64,000 nt of DNA from Anaerovorax odorimutans (GTDB lineage Bacteria; Bacillota; Clostridia; Peptostreptococcales; Anaerovoracaceae). Made by a program: the position numbers and the translations under genes. Location: NCBI RefSeq assembly GCF_024459955.1, contig NZ_JANFXK010000005.1, positions 62,001-126,000 of the forward strand. Reading direction: 5' to 3'. This document shows, one piece after another, positions 1 through 8,611 of the stretch; position 1 is the stretch's first letter, and each line of letters opens with the position of its first letter. Under the pieces are notes generated by a model. The model was not told the origin of the DNA. It saw only the letters and a list, made by a program, of their open reading frames with translations, and did no database searches.

Positions 1-1610
1 ACCGCGAAAGACACCACCACCAGCAAAAGATACGGCAGCCGCAGCAGTACCCGCAGCGTCATCACAATAAACCCGCAGGAAATGATGATTCGCATACCTG
101 TGAAAGCCAGAAGCGGCATGCGGTTGGCCTGGCTCTTAAGCCAGAGTTTCGTATAAAGCACGCTCTTTTTGGAGCACATAATGCTGATGAGCGGGATCAT
201 AAACCCGCAGGTCACCACAGCCGTCAGAATATTGCCCGCAAGTCCCTGGATATACTGGTGAACAAAATCCTGCAGGAAACGTGTTCCGCCGATATAAATG
301 AAAAAGATGCCCACCGTGCAGATTGCCGTTCGTATAAAAAATTTGATAATATAACGCTGCCAATCCCAGTCCTTGTCCGCAGTGCTCTGCTGCTCGGAAG
401 TATGCCGGTTGAGAAACTTATACATCTTCGGCGACAAATGGCGTTTGGCAAAGCCGTAAACCTTCTCCGAATGTTTGATGAAAATCGGCGTCGTAAAGGT
501 AGTGATGACGGAGACGCAGACAACAATGGGATAGAGAAAGTCACTGGTTACTCCCAGAGACATTCCCAGGGTGGCGACGATAAAGGAGAATTCACCGATC
601 TGCACCATGCTGAAACCGCCCCGGATGGCGGTATGCAGGGATTGGCCGGAGAAAAGGATGCCCAGTGTCGCAAAGGTCATCTGTCCTAAAATGGTAACCG
701 CAGTGATAATCAGAATCGGGCCCAGATATTCCAACAGCAGCTGAGGTTCAATCATCATTCCTACGGAAACAAAGAAAACTGCTCCGAAGAGATCTTTAAT
801 CGGTTTGACCAGACTTTCGATCCGTTTACCCTGAATTGTTCCCGCCAGGATGGAACCCGCCAGGAATGCGCCCAGCGCCGAGGAAAAACCGATCAGATTG
901 GCAATGACTACCATGCCCAGACACAGGGCAATGGCTACGATCAACAGCAGCTCGTCGGTGATATGATTGGATACTTTTTTCAAAAATGTTGGAATTAGAT
1001 AGATTCCCAGTACCAGCCATATCATCAGACAGAGGAGCAGCATGCCGATATTCTTGAATACATCCAGACCGGAAGTGCTCTGTCCTACGGCCACAGTGGA
1101 AAGCACGATCATCATAAAAATGCCCCCGATATCTTCCAGGACTAAAGTCCCCAGTACCAGCTGGGCAAATTTTTCCTTTTTCAGTTTGTACTCCTCGTAA
1201 GCCTTGAGGATAATCATCGTCGAAGACATGGAAAGCATGCCTCCCAGAAAAACACTGTCCATTTTGGCCCAGCCTAAAAGCTGTCCCGCCGTATAGCCGA
1301 TAATAATCATGGCGGTCATTACGGTCATGGCTGTGACAAAAGCGCTGCCTCCCACAGTAGCGATCTTCTTAAAGCTGAATTCAAGTCCCAGCCCGAACAT
1401 GAGAAATACAATTCCGATGTTTGCCCATACATGAATATCTTCCACATCCACCACCGTAGGCAGATAACTGAAATTAGGGCTGATTAAAAAGCCGGCAATA
1501 ATGTAAGCCAGAACGACCGGCTGGTTGATCTTTTTAAAGATGAGAGTTATGATTCCGGCCACCACTAAAATAAGGGCTAAGTCGCTGATTAAATAATCAA
1601 GTTGCTCCAT
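1..1610 (-). CDS. CPA2-type cation:proton antiporter (3' part outside window)
   Basis: About 536 codons are visible from the ATG at 1608-1610; the C-terminus lies beyond the left edge. The protein is a chain of hydrophobic segments typical of the KefB/CPA2 monovalent cation:proton antiporters, with the usual early signature (AYIIAGFLISP), an acidic LEDIGG segment inside a membrane helix, and FSSALGAFLAGSILAG. After the exchanger core (around residue 400) comes a linker and at least three more hydrophobic segments, so this is a longer-than-minimal member. The start lies 8 bases after the stop of the histidine kinase gene, so it is probably the last gene of the phosphate operon. The substrate cation (Na+ or K+) cannot be read from the sequence. 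The family call is secure; the cotranscription is inferred. Confidence 0.88.
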   Translation of the reverse strand, partial: MEQLDYLISDLALILVVAGIITLIFKKINQPVVLAYIIAGFLISPNFSYLPTVVDVEDIHVWANIGIVFLMFGLGLEFSFKKIATVGGSAFVTAMTVMTAMIIIGYTAGQLLGWAKMDSVFLGGMLSMSSTMIILKAYEEYKLKKEKFAQLVLGTLVLEDIGGIFMMIVLSTVAVGQSTSGLDVFKNIGMLLLCLMIWLVLGIYLIPTFLKKVSNHITDELLLIVAIALCLGMVVIANLIGFSSALGAFLAGSILAGTIQGKRIESLVKPIKDLFGAVFFVSVGMMIEPQLLLEYLGPILIITAVTILGQMTFATLGILFSGQSLHTAIRGGFSMVQIGEFSFIVATLGMSLGVTSDFLYPIVVCVSVITTFTTPIFIKHSEKVYGFAKRHLSPKMYKFLNRHTSEQQSTADKDWDWQRYIIKFFIRTAICTVGIFFIYIGGTRFLQDFVHQYIQGLAGNILTAVVTCGFMIPLISIMCSKKSVLYTKLWLKSQANRMPLLAFTGMRIIISCGFIVMTLRVLLRLPYLLLVVVSFA

Positions 1611-1618
1611 ATATCATT

Positions 1619-2560
1619 CTACCTTTCAAAAGTCACATAAAAGACGCTTCCCTCCCCTGCTTTGCTTTCCACTTTCAGGTCGGCTCCGAACAGCGCTGCG
1701 ATATGCTTTACGATGGACAGCCCCAGCCCGGTTCCGCCGGCTTTGGTGGATCTTGATTTATCGACCCGGTAAAAACGTTCGAACAGACGCTCCAGATGTT
1801 CCTCGGCAATACCAATGCCCTCATCCCTGACGATTACCTGAGTCTTTCCGTCTGTAATCCCGGCCGTCACCCATACGCGTCCGCCCTGTTCCGAATACTT
1901 GATAGCATTTTCAATCAGATTTACCATCATCTGGCGAAAACGGTCAGGACTTCCGTAGATCCGGGCCTCCTCATCGTAATCCGCAATCAGGCGTACATCT
2001 TTGTCCTCTGCGATAGGCTCCAGCGCCTCAACCGTTTTTTCCAGTACATCTCGAACACAGAACTCCTTCGTATCCGCGGACTCTTTCCTGTTCTCAATAT
2101 CCGACAGAACGAGAAGATCCTCAATCAGGCGTTTCAGCCTCGAGGTTTCAATTGCGATGATATCAATAAATTTTGTCCGTATCTCCGGGTCCTCGGCAGC
2201 CCCCTGCTGCAAAGTCTCTATGAACCCCGAAATGGAAGTCAGGGGTGTTTTCAACTCATGGCTGACATTGGCCACGAATTCTTTGCGAATAACCTCTGCC
2301 TTTCTGCTTTCCTCCGCCGCTTTCTTCAGTTCTTCCTGCGCCCTGCCTGCCGGCTTGATCATACTTCTATATATGTGAAATCCAATTGCGATTATGCCAA
2401 TCAAATACACACAGACAAAGATTAACAGCCCGCTTTCCACCGGAACGCCATCGTAGGCTTCCGCCATCCTCGGCAGGATATACAGCTTATAGACCAGAAA
2501 AAGCGCTAGCAGAGTAAAGCCTATGATCTCTGCGGCAGCGATCAAAAACTTATTTTTCAT
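1619..2560 (-). CDS. phoR: PhoR-like sensor histidine kinase
   Basis: A 313-residue membrane histidine kinase. Two transmembrane helices (about residues 6-28 and 44-66) flank a very short extracytoplasmic loop, so there is no large external sensor domain and no PAS domain. The dimerisation/phosphoacceptor segment holds His101 in VSHELKTPLTS. The ATP-binding domain shows the N box (NLIENAIKYS), DEGIGI, the F box region ERFYRVD and GGTGLGLS. Its start overlaps the stop of the response-regulator gene by 4 bases (ATGA), the usual translational coupling of a two-component pair. The neighbouring phosphate transporter makes phosphate-limitation signalling the best guess. Short PhoR proteins of this kind usually sense through partner proteins rather than a ligand pocket. 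Confidence 0.9.
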   Translation of the reverse strand: MKNKFLIAAAEIIGFTLLALFLVYKLYILPRMAEAYDGVPVESGLLIFVCVYLIGIIAIGFHIYRSMIKPAGRAQEELKKAAEESRKAEVIRKEFVANVSHELKTPLTSISGFIETLQQGAAEDPEIRTKFIDIIAIETSRLKRLIEDLLVLSDIENRKESADTKEFCVRDVLEKTVEALEPIAEDKDVRLIADYDEEARIYGSPDRFRQMMVNLIENAIKYSEQGGRVWVTAGITDGKTQVIVRDEGIGIAEEHLERLFERFYRVDKSRSTKAGGTGLGLSIVKHIAALFGADLKVESKAGEGSVFYVTFER

Positions 2561-3246
2561 TTTATCTTATATCCTTTTCCTCTGATGGTTTCGATATATT
2601 TTTCTTCATCGCCGCCCTGGCCCAGCTTCTTTCTCAGATAACGAATATGTACATCGACTGTTCGGGTTTCCCCGGCGTATTCGATGCCCCAGACCTTATC
2701 CAAAAGCTGGTCTCTGGTCAGAACATGCCCCCTGTTCTCCGCCAGATAACACAGCAGTTCAAATTCTTTCAGCGTCAGGTCCACAAGTCGCTCACCGACC
2801 TTCACCTGATGCCGCTCAATATTGATCTCAAGCTCATCGATTCTAAGGATATGTTCTCCAGGCGGTAAGTCCTCATGGGTATTATCGTAACGTCTGAGCA
2901 CAGCTTTGATTCTGGCCATCAGTTCCCGGATTCCGAAAGGCTTGGAAATATAATCGTCAGCGCCGAATTCCAGTCCCAGCACCTTATCAATCTCCTCTGT
3001 CTTGGCTGTCAGCATAATGATGGGGGTCTCGTTGCCTTCCTCGCGAAGTTCTTTGCAGATATCATAACCGTTTTTTCCCGGAAGCATGATGTCCAAAAGG
3101 ATCAGATCCGGTTTTTCCTTATGGACCATCGTTACACCCAGATATCCATCTTCTGCTTCAATGCCTTCATAGCCATTGGCTTTCAGATTGTAAAGCACCA
3201 GCTCCCGAATATTGGGCTCGTCTTCAATGATCAGAATTTTTTTCAT
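2557..3246 (-). CDS. phoP: PhoP/PhoB-type OmpR-family response regulator
   Basis: A 229-residue response regulator with an N-terminal receiver domain (acidic pocket IIEDE, phosphoacceptor Asp52 in LLDIMLPG, conserved LTAK threonine/lysine) and a C-terminal winged-helix DNA-binding domain of the OmpR/PhoB type (ending VRYLRKKLG then TIRGKGYK). It overlaps the kinase gene by 4 bases. It lies 43 bases downstream of a Na/Pi-cotransporter gene whose upstream region holds direct repeats resembling PhoP boxes, so this protein is the likely activator of that promoter. The family is certain; assignment to phosphate control rests on context and on the repeats. Confidence 0.93.
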   Translation of the reverse strand: MKKILIIEDEPNIRELVLYNLKANGYEGIEAEDGYLGVTMVHKEKPDLILLDIMLPGKNGYDICKELREEGNETPIIMLTAKTEEIDKVLGLEFGADDYISKPFGIRELMARIKAVLRRYDNTHEDLPPGEHILRIDELEINIERHQVKVGERLVDLTLKEFELLCYLAENRGHVLTRDQLLDKVWGIEYAGETRTVDVHIRYLRKKLGQGGDEEKYIETIRGKGYKIK

Positions 3247-3289
3247 CTTTTACCACCTTATCTTATTTTACCATATTTTAAGGGGAGCT

Positions 3290-4981
3290 TCAATTTGCGA
3301 CTTCATCCATATCCTTGAAATCCACATTATCCAGCACAGCGTTGGCAATATTATCACAGCAGTCGCCGATTCGTTCGATATTATGGATTACATCTGTATA
3401 AATTACTGTAAATTCCGGCGAGCATGTCTTTTCGTTGAGTCGCTTCATATGCTGTTTACGCAGCAGCACCTCGATATGATTCAATTCCTTTTCCTGCTCC
3501 TTGACCTCATGAGCCAGAGAATGGTCCCCTTTCTCCAGTGCCAGGATGCTGTCCCTCATCATGCGCCCGGCGTGGTCAAAGCACTCATAAATTTCCGCAC
3601 AGGCCGAGTCGGAAAACTCGTATTTATTTTTCGTCTTTTCTCTGGCGAATATGGCAATGTTCTCGCAGTAGTCACCTACGTGTTCGATATCCGCGGCCAC
3701 GTGCATCAGCCCCGATACCTGGCTTGTCTGCTTTTCTGTCAAGGTTTCGGCAGATGATATGGATGCCAGATAGCTGACCGTTTTTTTCTGCAGCTCATTC
3801 ACCGCATCCTCCATATCCAGGACTTCTTTTACTGCCGTGAGGTCATTGCCCAGGAATGCTTTTTTAGAGGAAACAATCATGCCGGAAGCAAACCCTGCTA
3901 ATCTGGAAAGCTCTTTTTTTGCCAGATGAATAGCAGCAAAAGGCCGTTCCAAGACATTGTAGTCCAGATAGATCGGTTCGGAAGGAAGCCGGTCGGAATC
4001 CTTTCCCGGAACCAGTTTGGTAACGATCTTAACCAATACGCCGATCAGCGGCAGGAAAAGTATCGTATTGAAAATATTAAAACACATATGCGCATTAGCG
4101 ATCTGCCTTGCGATTACAGCCACCTCCGGTCCGCTCGGCGATATGAACTGTATGAATTTAGCATACCATGGGATGAACCAGATAAAGATAAAGGTTCCTG
4201 TCATATTGAAGATAACATGGGCCGCAGCTGTTCGCTTGGCATTGACCGAGGCGCCGATGGACGCCAGAAGCGCGGTGATCGTTGTTCCGATATTATCGCC
4301 GAAAAGGATAGGCAGCGCTCCCTGCAGGCCGATAATGCTGCTGATACCATCCGGACCTGCTGTCGATGCCAGATTCTGCAGTACGGCGATCGTAGCCGAA
4401 CTGCTCTGTACAACAACGGTCATAACGGTTCCCAGAACTACACCTAAGACCGGAATATCCTGCACCTGCATCATCAGATCGACAAAAAATTGGGACCCGG
4501 CCAGCGGTTCCATCGTCTCCCCCATGATATTAATACCGACAAAGAGCAGACCAAACGCAAACAACGTCTGCCCAATGCTGATTAGTTTTTCTTTTTTTAA
4601 GAAGAAGTAAAGAACGAATCCGATAGCTACGAACAGCCATGCATAATCGCCAATCTTGAAAGCGATCAGCTGCGCGGTGATGGTTGTACCAATATTGGCG
4701 CCTAAAATGATGCTGATAGCCTGCGGCAGCTTCATAAGTCCCGCACTGACAAAGCCCAGTACCATAACAGTTGTGGCACTACTGCTCTGCAGTACCGCCG
4801 TACAGAGCGCCCCTGCCAAAACACCCAGCACAGGATTTCTGGTAAGAAGCGCTAAAATTTTCTGCATCTTCTCGCCTGCTGCTTTCTGCAGTCCATCGCT
4901 CATCAGGTTCATACCGTAAATGAACATGGCGAGGCCGCCCAGCAGGGTAATGATCATCTGGAATACTTCTGCGTTCATCAT
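3290..4981 (-). CDS. Na/Pi cotransporter family protein with PhoU-like domain
   Basis: A 563-residue NptA/PitB-like Na+-dependent phosphate transporter. The membrane half contains two inverted copies of the family signature (TAVLQSSSATTVMVLGFV near residue 62 and VVVQSSSATIAVL near 190), each followed by a GANIGTT/GDNIGTT motif. The cytoplasmic C-terminal half (about residue 340 on) is helical with a PhoU-like arrangement (HVGDYCENIA, HNIERIGDCCDNIA). It probably imports phosphate and couples uptake to Pho signalling through the PhoU-like tail. It is the first gene of the operon with phoP and phoR. The upstream region carries TTAACA-type repeats spaced 11 bp apart, in the position expected for PhoP activation. 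Confidence 0.92.
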   Translation of the reverse strand: MMNAEVFQMIITLLGGLAMFIYGMNLMSDGLQKAAGEKMQKILALLTRNPVLGVLAGALCTAVLQSSSATTVMVLGFVSAGLMKLPQAISIILGANIGTTITAQLIAFKIGDYAWLFVAIGFVLYFFLKKEKLISIGQTLFAFGLLFVGINIMGETMEPLAGSQFFVDLMMQVQDIPVLGVVLGTVMTVVVQSSSATIAVLQNLASTAGPDGISSIIGLQGALPILFGDNIGTTITALLASIGASVNAKRTAAAHVIFNMTGTFIFIWFIPWYAKFIQFISPSGPEVAVIARQIANAHMCFNIFNTILFLPLIGVLVKIVTKLVPGKDSDRLPSEPIYLDYNVLERPFAAIHLAKKELSRLAGFASGMIVSSKKAFLGNDLTAVKEVLDMEDAVNELQKKTVSYLASISSAETLTEKQTSQVSGLMHVAADIEHVGDYCENIAIFAREKTKNKYEFSDSACAEIYECFDHAGRMMRDSILALEKGDHSLAHEVKEQEKELNHIEVLLRKQHMKRLNEKTCSPEFTVIYTDVIHNIERIGDCCDNIANAVLDNVDFKDMDEVAN

Positions 4982-5015
4982 TTTTCTCCTTTTATAAACA
5001 TAATTAGATAAGTTT

Positions 5016-5081
5016 ATTATAGAAGGTTAACTTTATGTAAAAAAGCAGAAGTTTGTTAAGGAATTGTTAATTCTATGTTAA
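5016..5081 (-). promoter_or_regulatory. Candidate Pho-regulated promoter with PhoP-box repeats
   Basis: On the minus strand three TTAACA hexamers (plus-strand TGTTAA at 5054-5059, 5065-5070 and 5076-5081) recur at an exact 11-bp period. Two further hexamers (TTTACA at 5036-5041 and TTAACC at 5025-5030) are also 11 bp apart. A TATAAT -10 box sits at 5016-5021 with no good -35. Direct TTAACA-like repeats at an 11-bp period upstream of a weak promoter are the known form of PhoP boxes in Firmicutes. The most distal box overlaps the stop codon of the upstream TadZ-like gene. Confidence 0.7.
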
Positions 5082-6181
5082 AAAAGGGCGTTTTTCAAAA
5101 CTGCCTCCGTCAGCTCCTTGATTCCCTTTCCATAGGGGCCATCAAGACTGATACTGCGAATTCCATCCTGAACCGAAAAGCTTTCCGGATCCTGCGGCAA
5201 AACAGCAGCCGTATGCAGCATCACATCTTCCTGTGATTTTTCATCAGCTGTCGAAGGGTCCTCCTCTTCTGCAGGCAGCTGATATCGGTTCAGGACTTTT
5301 GCCATGCGTTCTATAATCGTTTCTCCTTTTAGAAAGACCAGATATTCCAGCATACGCCCTTCCTTATAGCTGACCTCCTCCTGCTCTGCCACCAAACAGA
5401 TGTGATTGGCCATTTCATAACAGCACAGAGCGCTCTTTCCCAAATCGCACCCCACATCGATCACGATGAAATCGTATCTTCCCGTATCCATAACCGCGCC
5501 CAGGAAATACTGCATTTCCTCACCGCTGAGCCCTTTCAGCAGATTCCTCCCCGGTGCGGGTAAAAACGCGTCCACACCGTAATAATCAAATACCAGAAAG
5601 CTTTCAATAAAAGGCATTCTGTCTCTGCTGTCATCGTTGAACAGATAGTAGAGGTACTCGCTGATACTCTTTCCTTCTGGAAAAGGCTGCATGTATTCCA
5701 GGGTGGATTCCAGTTCTTCCATGCTCAGATACATCACCCTTTTTCCGTGAAATCGTTTCAATTCCTGGGCGAAAGCCATTGCCGCGCTGGTACATCCACC
5801 GCCTCCCTCCGCGGAAACAAAGGCCACAGTCTTCAGGCTATGGTTTTTTATGGGTACTGCTTTCCGTCCTGTGAGGAATGTGTAAATGAACAGCAGCTCA
5901 CCCGCAAGCTGTCGTACATTGCTGTATTTATAAAGCTGAAAGGCCTTGTTTTCATAATTCCGGTCCACCATCGAAGGTTTTTCAGCCAGCCCTATGATCT
6001 TGCCGCCGATTCCCGCCTGGGAATCCTTCAGTATCAGATCGAAAGCTCCCAGTTCACTATGTAGAGGATCACTTTGATATAAAGTGATCGTGAAATTCTT
6101 ATAAACATCTACCAGCGCCAAACTCAGCGCTCTCCCGTATTCCCGGTCTTCTGATATAATCGCCAGTTTAATATTCTCCAT
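5078..6181 (-). CDS. TadZ/CpaE-like MinD-family protein with atypical P-loop
   Basis: A 367-residue protein resembling TadZ/CpaE pilus-localisation ATPases. An N-terminal degenerate receiver-like segment (residues 1-105) is followed by a MinD/ParA-like domain. The deviant Walker A site reads EGGGGCTSAA (residues 125-134), so both the signature lysine and the P-loop lysine of MinD proteins are missing. The FIVIDVGCDLG segment is the Walker B region. TadZ proteins with altered P-loops are known, so this may bind nucleotide without efficient hydrolysis. No other tad/flp pilus genes lie in the window, so its role is unknown. Its ribosome site (AAAGGGG) and start lie in the 3' arm of a hairpin. 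Confidence 0.7.
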   Translation of the reverse strand: MENIKLAIISEDREYGRALSLALVDVYKNFTITLYQSDPLHSELGAFDLILKDSQAGIGGKIIGLAEKPSMVDRNYENKAFQLYKYSNVRQLAGELLFIYTFLTGRKAVPIKNHSLKTVAFVSAEGGGGCTSAAMAFAQELKRFHGKRVMYLSMEELESTLEYMQPFPEGKSISEYLYYLFNDDSRDRMPFIESFLVFDYYGVDAFLPAPGRNLLKGLSGEEMQYFLGAVMDTGRYDFIVIDVGCDLGKSALCCYEMANHICLVAEQEEVSYKEGRMLEYLVFLKGETIIERMAKVLNRYQLPAEEEDPSTADEKSQEDVMLHTAAVLPQDPESFSVQDGIRSISLDGPYGKGIKELTEAVLKNALF

Positions 6182-6246
6182 TTTACATTCCCCTTTGTTG
6201 ATTTGTAAATATTTTCCTTATTCTTCAATCATAAAGGGAATGTAAA
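6182..6246 (-). promoter_or_regulatory. Hairpin sequestering the ribosome site of the TadZ-like gene
   Basis: Plus-strand arms 6182-6196 and 6233-6246 are complementary over 14 pairs with one bulged base. On the transcribed minus strand, the second arm contains the AAAGGGG Shine-Dalgarno and ends directly at the ATG. No U-run follows, so it is not a terminator. It would hide the ribosome site unless melted or bound by something. The loop is about 36 nt. Confidence 0.55.
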
Positions 6247-6252
6247 TTTTTG

Positions 6253-6951
6253 TCAATCATTATTTTTAATTTCGCTTCGTAATTTTTTCAGGGCCTGGCT
6301 CAAACCGCCTACTTCGTCTATGATTCCGATTTCCACCGCTTCATGTCCGAAGAGAATGGTTCCCACATCATTGGGCATATTATCGGTGCGGTTCATCAGT
6401 TTGGTTATGGTATCGCGGTCGGCTTTGGAATGTTTTTCAATAAAGTTAATCACCCGGTCTTGCGTCTTGCGCAGATAATCAAACGTTGTTTCCGCTGTAA
6501 TTACCAGTCCGTTTGTGCGAATCGGATGGAGGGTCATGGTCGCCGTTTCCGCGATAAATGAATAGTCCGTTGAGGTGGCAAGAGGGATCCCAATGCTGTG
6601 TCCTCCCCCCAGCACCAGAGAAACAGTCGGTTTGGAAAGCGTAGAAATCATTTCCGCAAGAGCCAGTCCCGCCTCCACATCTCCGCCGACTGTATTGAGA
6701 ATAATCAGCAGGCCTTTCAGCTTTGGATTTTCTTCCACGGCTACCAATTGCGGGATCAGATGTTCGTACTTCGTTGTTTTATTTTCCGCCGGCAGCACCA
6801 TATGGCCTTCTACGCTGCCGATGATATTGATATATTGAACGTCACTCTCAAAATCCGTGCCAGTCGTCAAGAGTCCCAATTCTTTGATGATATCTTTGCT
6901 TTTGTCTTCTTCTGATGGCAAATTTTTTTCATTGTCATTATCTTTATTCAT
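6253..6951 (-). CDS. tepA: TepA-like ClpP-family protein (translocation-enhancing)
   Basis: A 232-residue ClpP/crotonase-fold protein that closely follows Bacillus TepA (YmfB) as I remember it: IIGSVEGH, NKTTKYEHLIPQLVA, LLIILNTVGGDVEAGLALAEM, then LGGGHSIGIPLA with the nucleophile-position serine, and ATMTLHPIR with the histidine. TepA is a cytoplasmic serine-peptidase-like protein linked in Bacillus to protein export and spore function. The charged N-terminus (residues 1-20) is poorly conserved. It is read away from the ylmC-like gene, with 153 bases between them that hold a diverged repeat element. Confidence in the family is high; the cellular role is known only by analogy. Confidence 0.88.
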   Translation of the reverse strand: MNKDNDNEKNLPSEEDKSKDIIKELGLLTTGTDFESDVQYINIIGSVEGHMVLPAENKTTKYEHLIPQLVAVEENPKLKGLLIILNTVGGDVEAGLALAEMISTLSKPTVSLVLGGGHSIGIPLATSTDYSFIAETATMTLHPIRTNGLVITAETTFDYLRKTQDRVINFIEKHSKADRDTITKLMNRTDNMPNDVGTILFGHEAVEIGIIDEVGGLSQALKKLRSEIKNND

Positions 6952-6978
6952 AATTCGCTCCTTTTTCTAATAGATTTG

Positions 6979-7082
6979 TAACATGCGAGCTGCGTCGAGC
7001 ATGTTTCAGCTGGCGCTTCCCTGCGGCAACGCCGTTTTTATCAGCAGTTTCAGCTGTAATACGTGAGCTGCGCAATATTAGT
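6979..7082. repeat. Diverged relative of the 78-bp repeat element
   Basis: The tepA-ylmC intergenic region shows the same framework as the repeats at 8612-8767: TAAC-TGC-AGC-GCGTCG near its start and CGGCAACGCCG about 55 bases on, with recognisable similarity between. It also has a perfect 7-bp inverted repeat (AACATGC/GCATGTT) and two GAGCTGCG copies. I read it as a divergent copy of the same interspersed element; the alignment was done by eye. Confidence 0.4.
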
Positions 7083-7104
7083 ATTTACCCATTAGGAGGT
7101 CATT

Positions 7105-7353
7105 ATGCGACTGAGCGAAATCGGAAGTAAAGAAATTGTAGATCTGTCAAAAGGAAGCAGCCATGGACAGCTGTGGGACACGGAAATGCTTTTTGAGCGA
7201 AAAACAGGTATCATAAAAGCGGTTCTCATTCCCGGTCATCAGAGCAAAGGGCCCTTCAAGGCTTCTTCCGAGCAGTGGATTCAGCTGCCCTGGAACAGTA
7301 TTGTCAAGATCGGTGAAGATATGATTATCTTCAAATCAGAAGAAGACGACTGA
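7105..7353 (+). CDS. YlmC/YmxH family sporulation protein (PRC-barrel)
   Basis: An 82-residue protein starting MRLSEIGSKEIVDL, preceded by a strong TTAGGAGGTC ribosome site. It matches the YlmC/YmxH family: a small PRC-barrel protein with the opening LSEIGSKEIVDL, the central GxLGDTEMLFE-like segment (here GQLWDTEMLFERKTG) and the tail INW-WNSIVKIGEDMIIF. Members are expressed during sporulation in Bacilli and Clostridia; the biochemical function is not known. It is a monocistronic gene between tepA and a convergent metallophosphoesterase gene. Confidence 0.85.
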   Translation: MRLSEIGSKEIVDLSKGSSHGQLWDTEMLFERKTGIIKAVLIPGHQSKGPFKASSEQWIQLPWNSIVKIGEDMIIFKSEEDD

Positions 7354-7360
7354 GATCTGC

Positions 7361-8581
7361 TCACTCAGCCGTCCTATTATCAAAGGTTATGTTTATGACC
7401 GCGATTTCGCTGTCGGTCCCCACCCGCATAGCAGGTCCCCAGATACCTACGCCTGAGGTGACGATGGAATGCATATCGCCCTTTTTCAAATATCCGCAGG
7501 CGTTTTCCCACATCATGCGGATGGTCAGGTTTCCTGGGAAAATCTGTCCGTCGTGGGTATGTCCAGACAAATCGACATCCACGCCCGCATCTGCGATTTC
7601 CTGTAATTCTTTAGGCTGATGATCCAAAAGGAGAACAGGCTTTCTCTGATCGACCCCGGCCAAAAGCTCTTCAATGGATTTTCGCGAAGCGCTTTCTGTT
7701 CCCGGCTTGGATGCGTCCCTCCTGCCAATGAGGTAAAACGCTTGATCTACCAGCTCCGTCTGATCCTGCAGCAGTTTTACGTTGGATTTTCTAAGAAAAT
7801 CATTCATCTCATTTTCATTTATGGTTTTTCCGCCAAAGGGTACCGTAAATCCACCGACCAGATTTTCCGCCACATCATGGTTTCCGTAGCAGGCATAAAC
7901 TCCGTATTTGCTTTTAATTGATCGGTAAATCTCCATGAGCCTTTCCGGGTTTTGCAAGGCACTGTAATCATTGTCAAAGATATCTCCTGCAATGCAGACA
8001 AGATCCGGCTTCTGCGCATTGATCTTTTCCGCCATCTCCGCCATCTGTTTTTTCCCGATGCTGTAGCCCATATGCATGTCGGCCACCAAAACGATCTTTA
8101 ACCTATCTCCGGACGCACAGGCCTTATGAACCGTAATGTCATAGGTGCTGGTTTTTATGGTTCCCACATGAATCATTCCATATGCACTAAATCCAAGAAT
8201 CAAAACAGCTACCGCCGCGCCGCGCGCTGCCACCAACCTCCGCCGGACAGGGTCGCCTCGTTTAATCTTCTTTACCCGTCTGTAAACAAATGTACCCAGC
8301 AGCGACAGCACCATGAAAAACAGCGCGTAGATAAAGACGCCAATCCAGATATTGCTGATATATTTCACCGCCGCTTTTGCGGCATCATTGCTGAATAATG
8401 CGTAAGCTGCCGGTGATACTGCCAAAAGAACGTGAATAATCGTAAAAAATATCGTGACCCATTTTGCATGAAGAACGCCGTGGAGACTACGCAGCCAGCC
8501 AAGGGTTCTCTTCCAGATAAAAATATTGAGCCCTAAGTAAACAATGATTAAAGCAATAAAAAATAACACATCCATAAGCAA
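7361..8581 (-). CDS. Membrane-anchored metallophosphoesterase (YkuE-like)
   Basis: A 406-residue protein with three to four N-terminal hydrophobic segments (to about residue 135) followed by a calcineurin-type phosphoesterase domain. The metal-site motifs appear in order: VADMHMG (D-x-H), GDIFDND, GNHD, and SGHTHDGQ near the C-terminus. Proteins of this build (YkuE, YpbG type) are membrane-bound, and some hydrolyse lipid pyrophosphates or UDP-diacylglucosamine; the substrate here is not known. The gene ends 7 bases from the end of the convergent ylmC-like gene. Its upstream region is occupied by the tandem 78-bp repeats. Confidence 0.85.
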   Translation of the reverse strand: MLMDVLFFIALIIVYLGLNIFIWKRTLGWLRSLHGVLHAKWVTIFFTIIHVLLAVSPAAYALFSNDAAKAAVKYISNIWIGVFIYALFFMVLSLLGTFVYRRVKKIKRGDPVRRRLVAARGAAVAVLILGFSAYGMIHVGTIKTSTYDITVHKACASGDRLKIVLVADMHMGYSIGKKQMAEMAEKINAQKPDLVCIAGDIFDNDYSALQNPERLMEIYRSIKSKYGVYACYGNHDVAENLVGGFTVPFGGKTINENEMNDFLRKSNVKLLQDQTELVDQAFYLIGRRDASKPGTESASRKSIEELLAGVDQRKPVLLLDHQPKELQEIADAGVDVDLSGHTHDGQIFPGNLTIRMMWENACGYLKKGDMHSIVTSGVGIWGPAMRVGTDSEIAVINITFDNRTAE

Positions 8582-8611
8582 ACGTCTCTCTCCCCCTCAA
8601 AACACCTTTCA

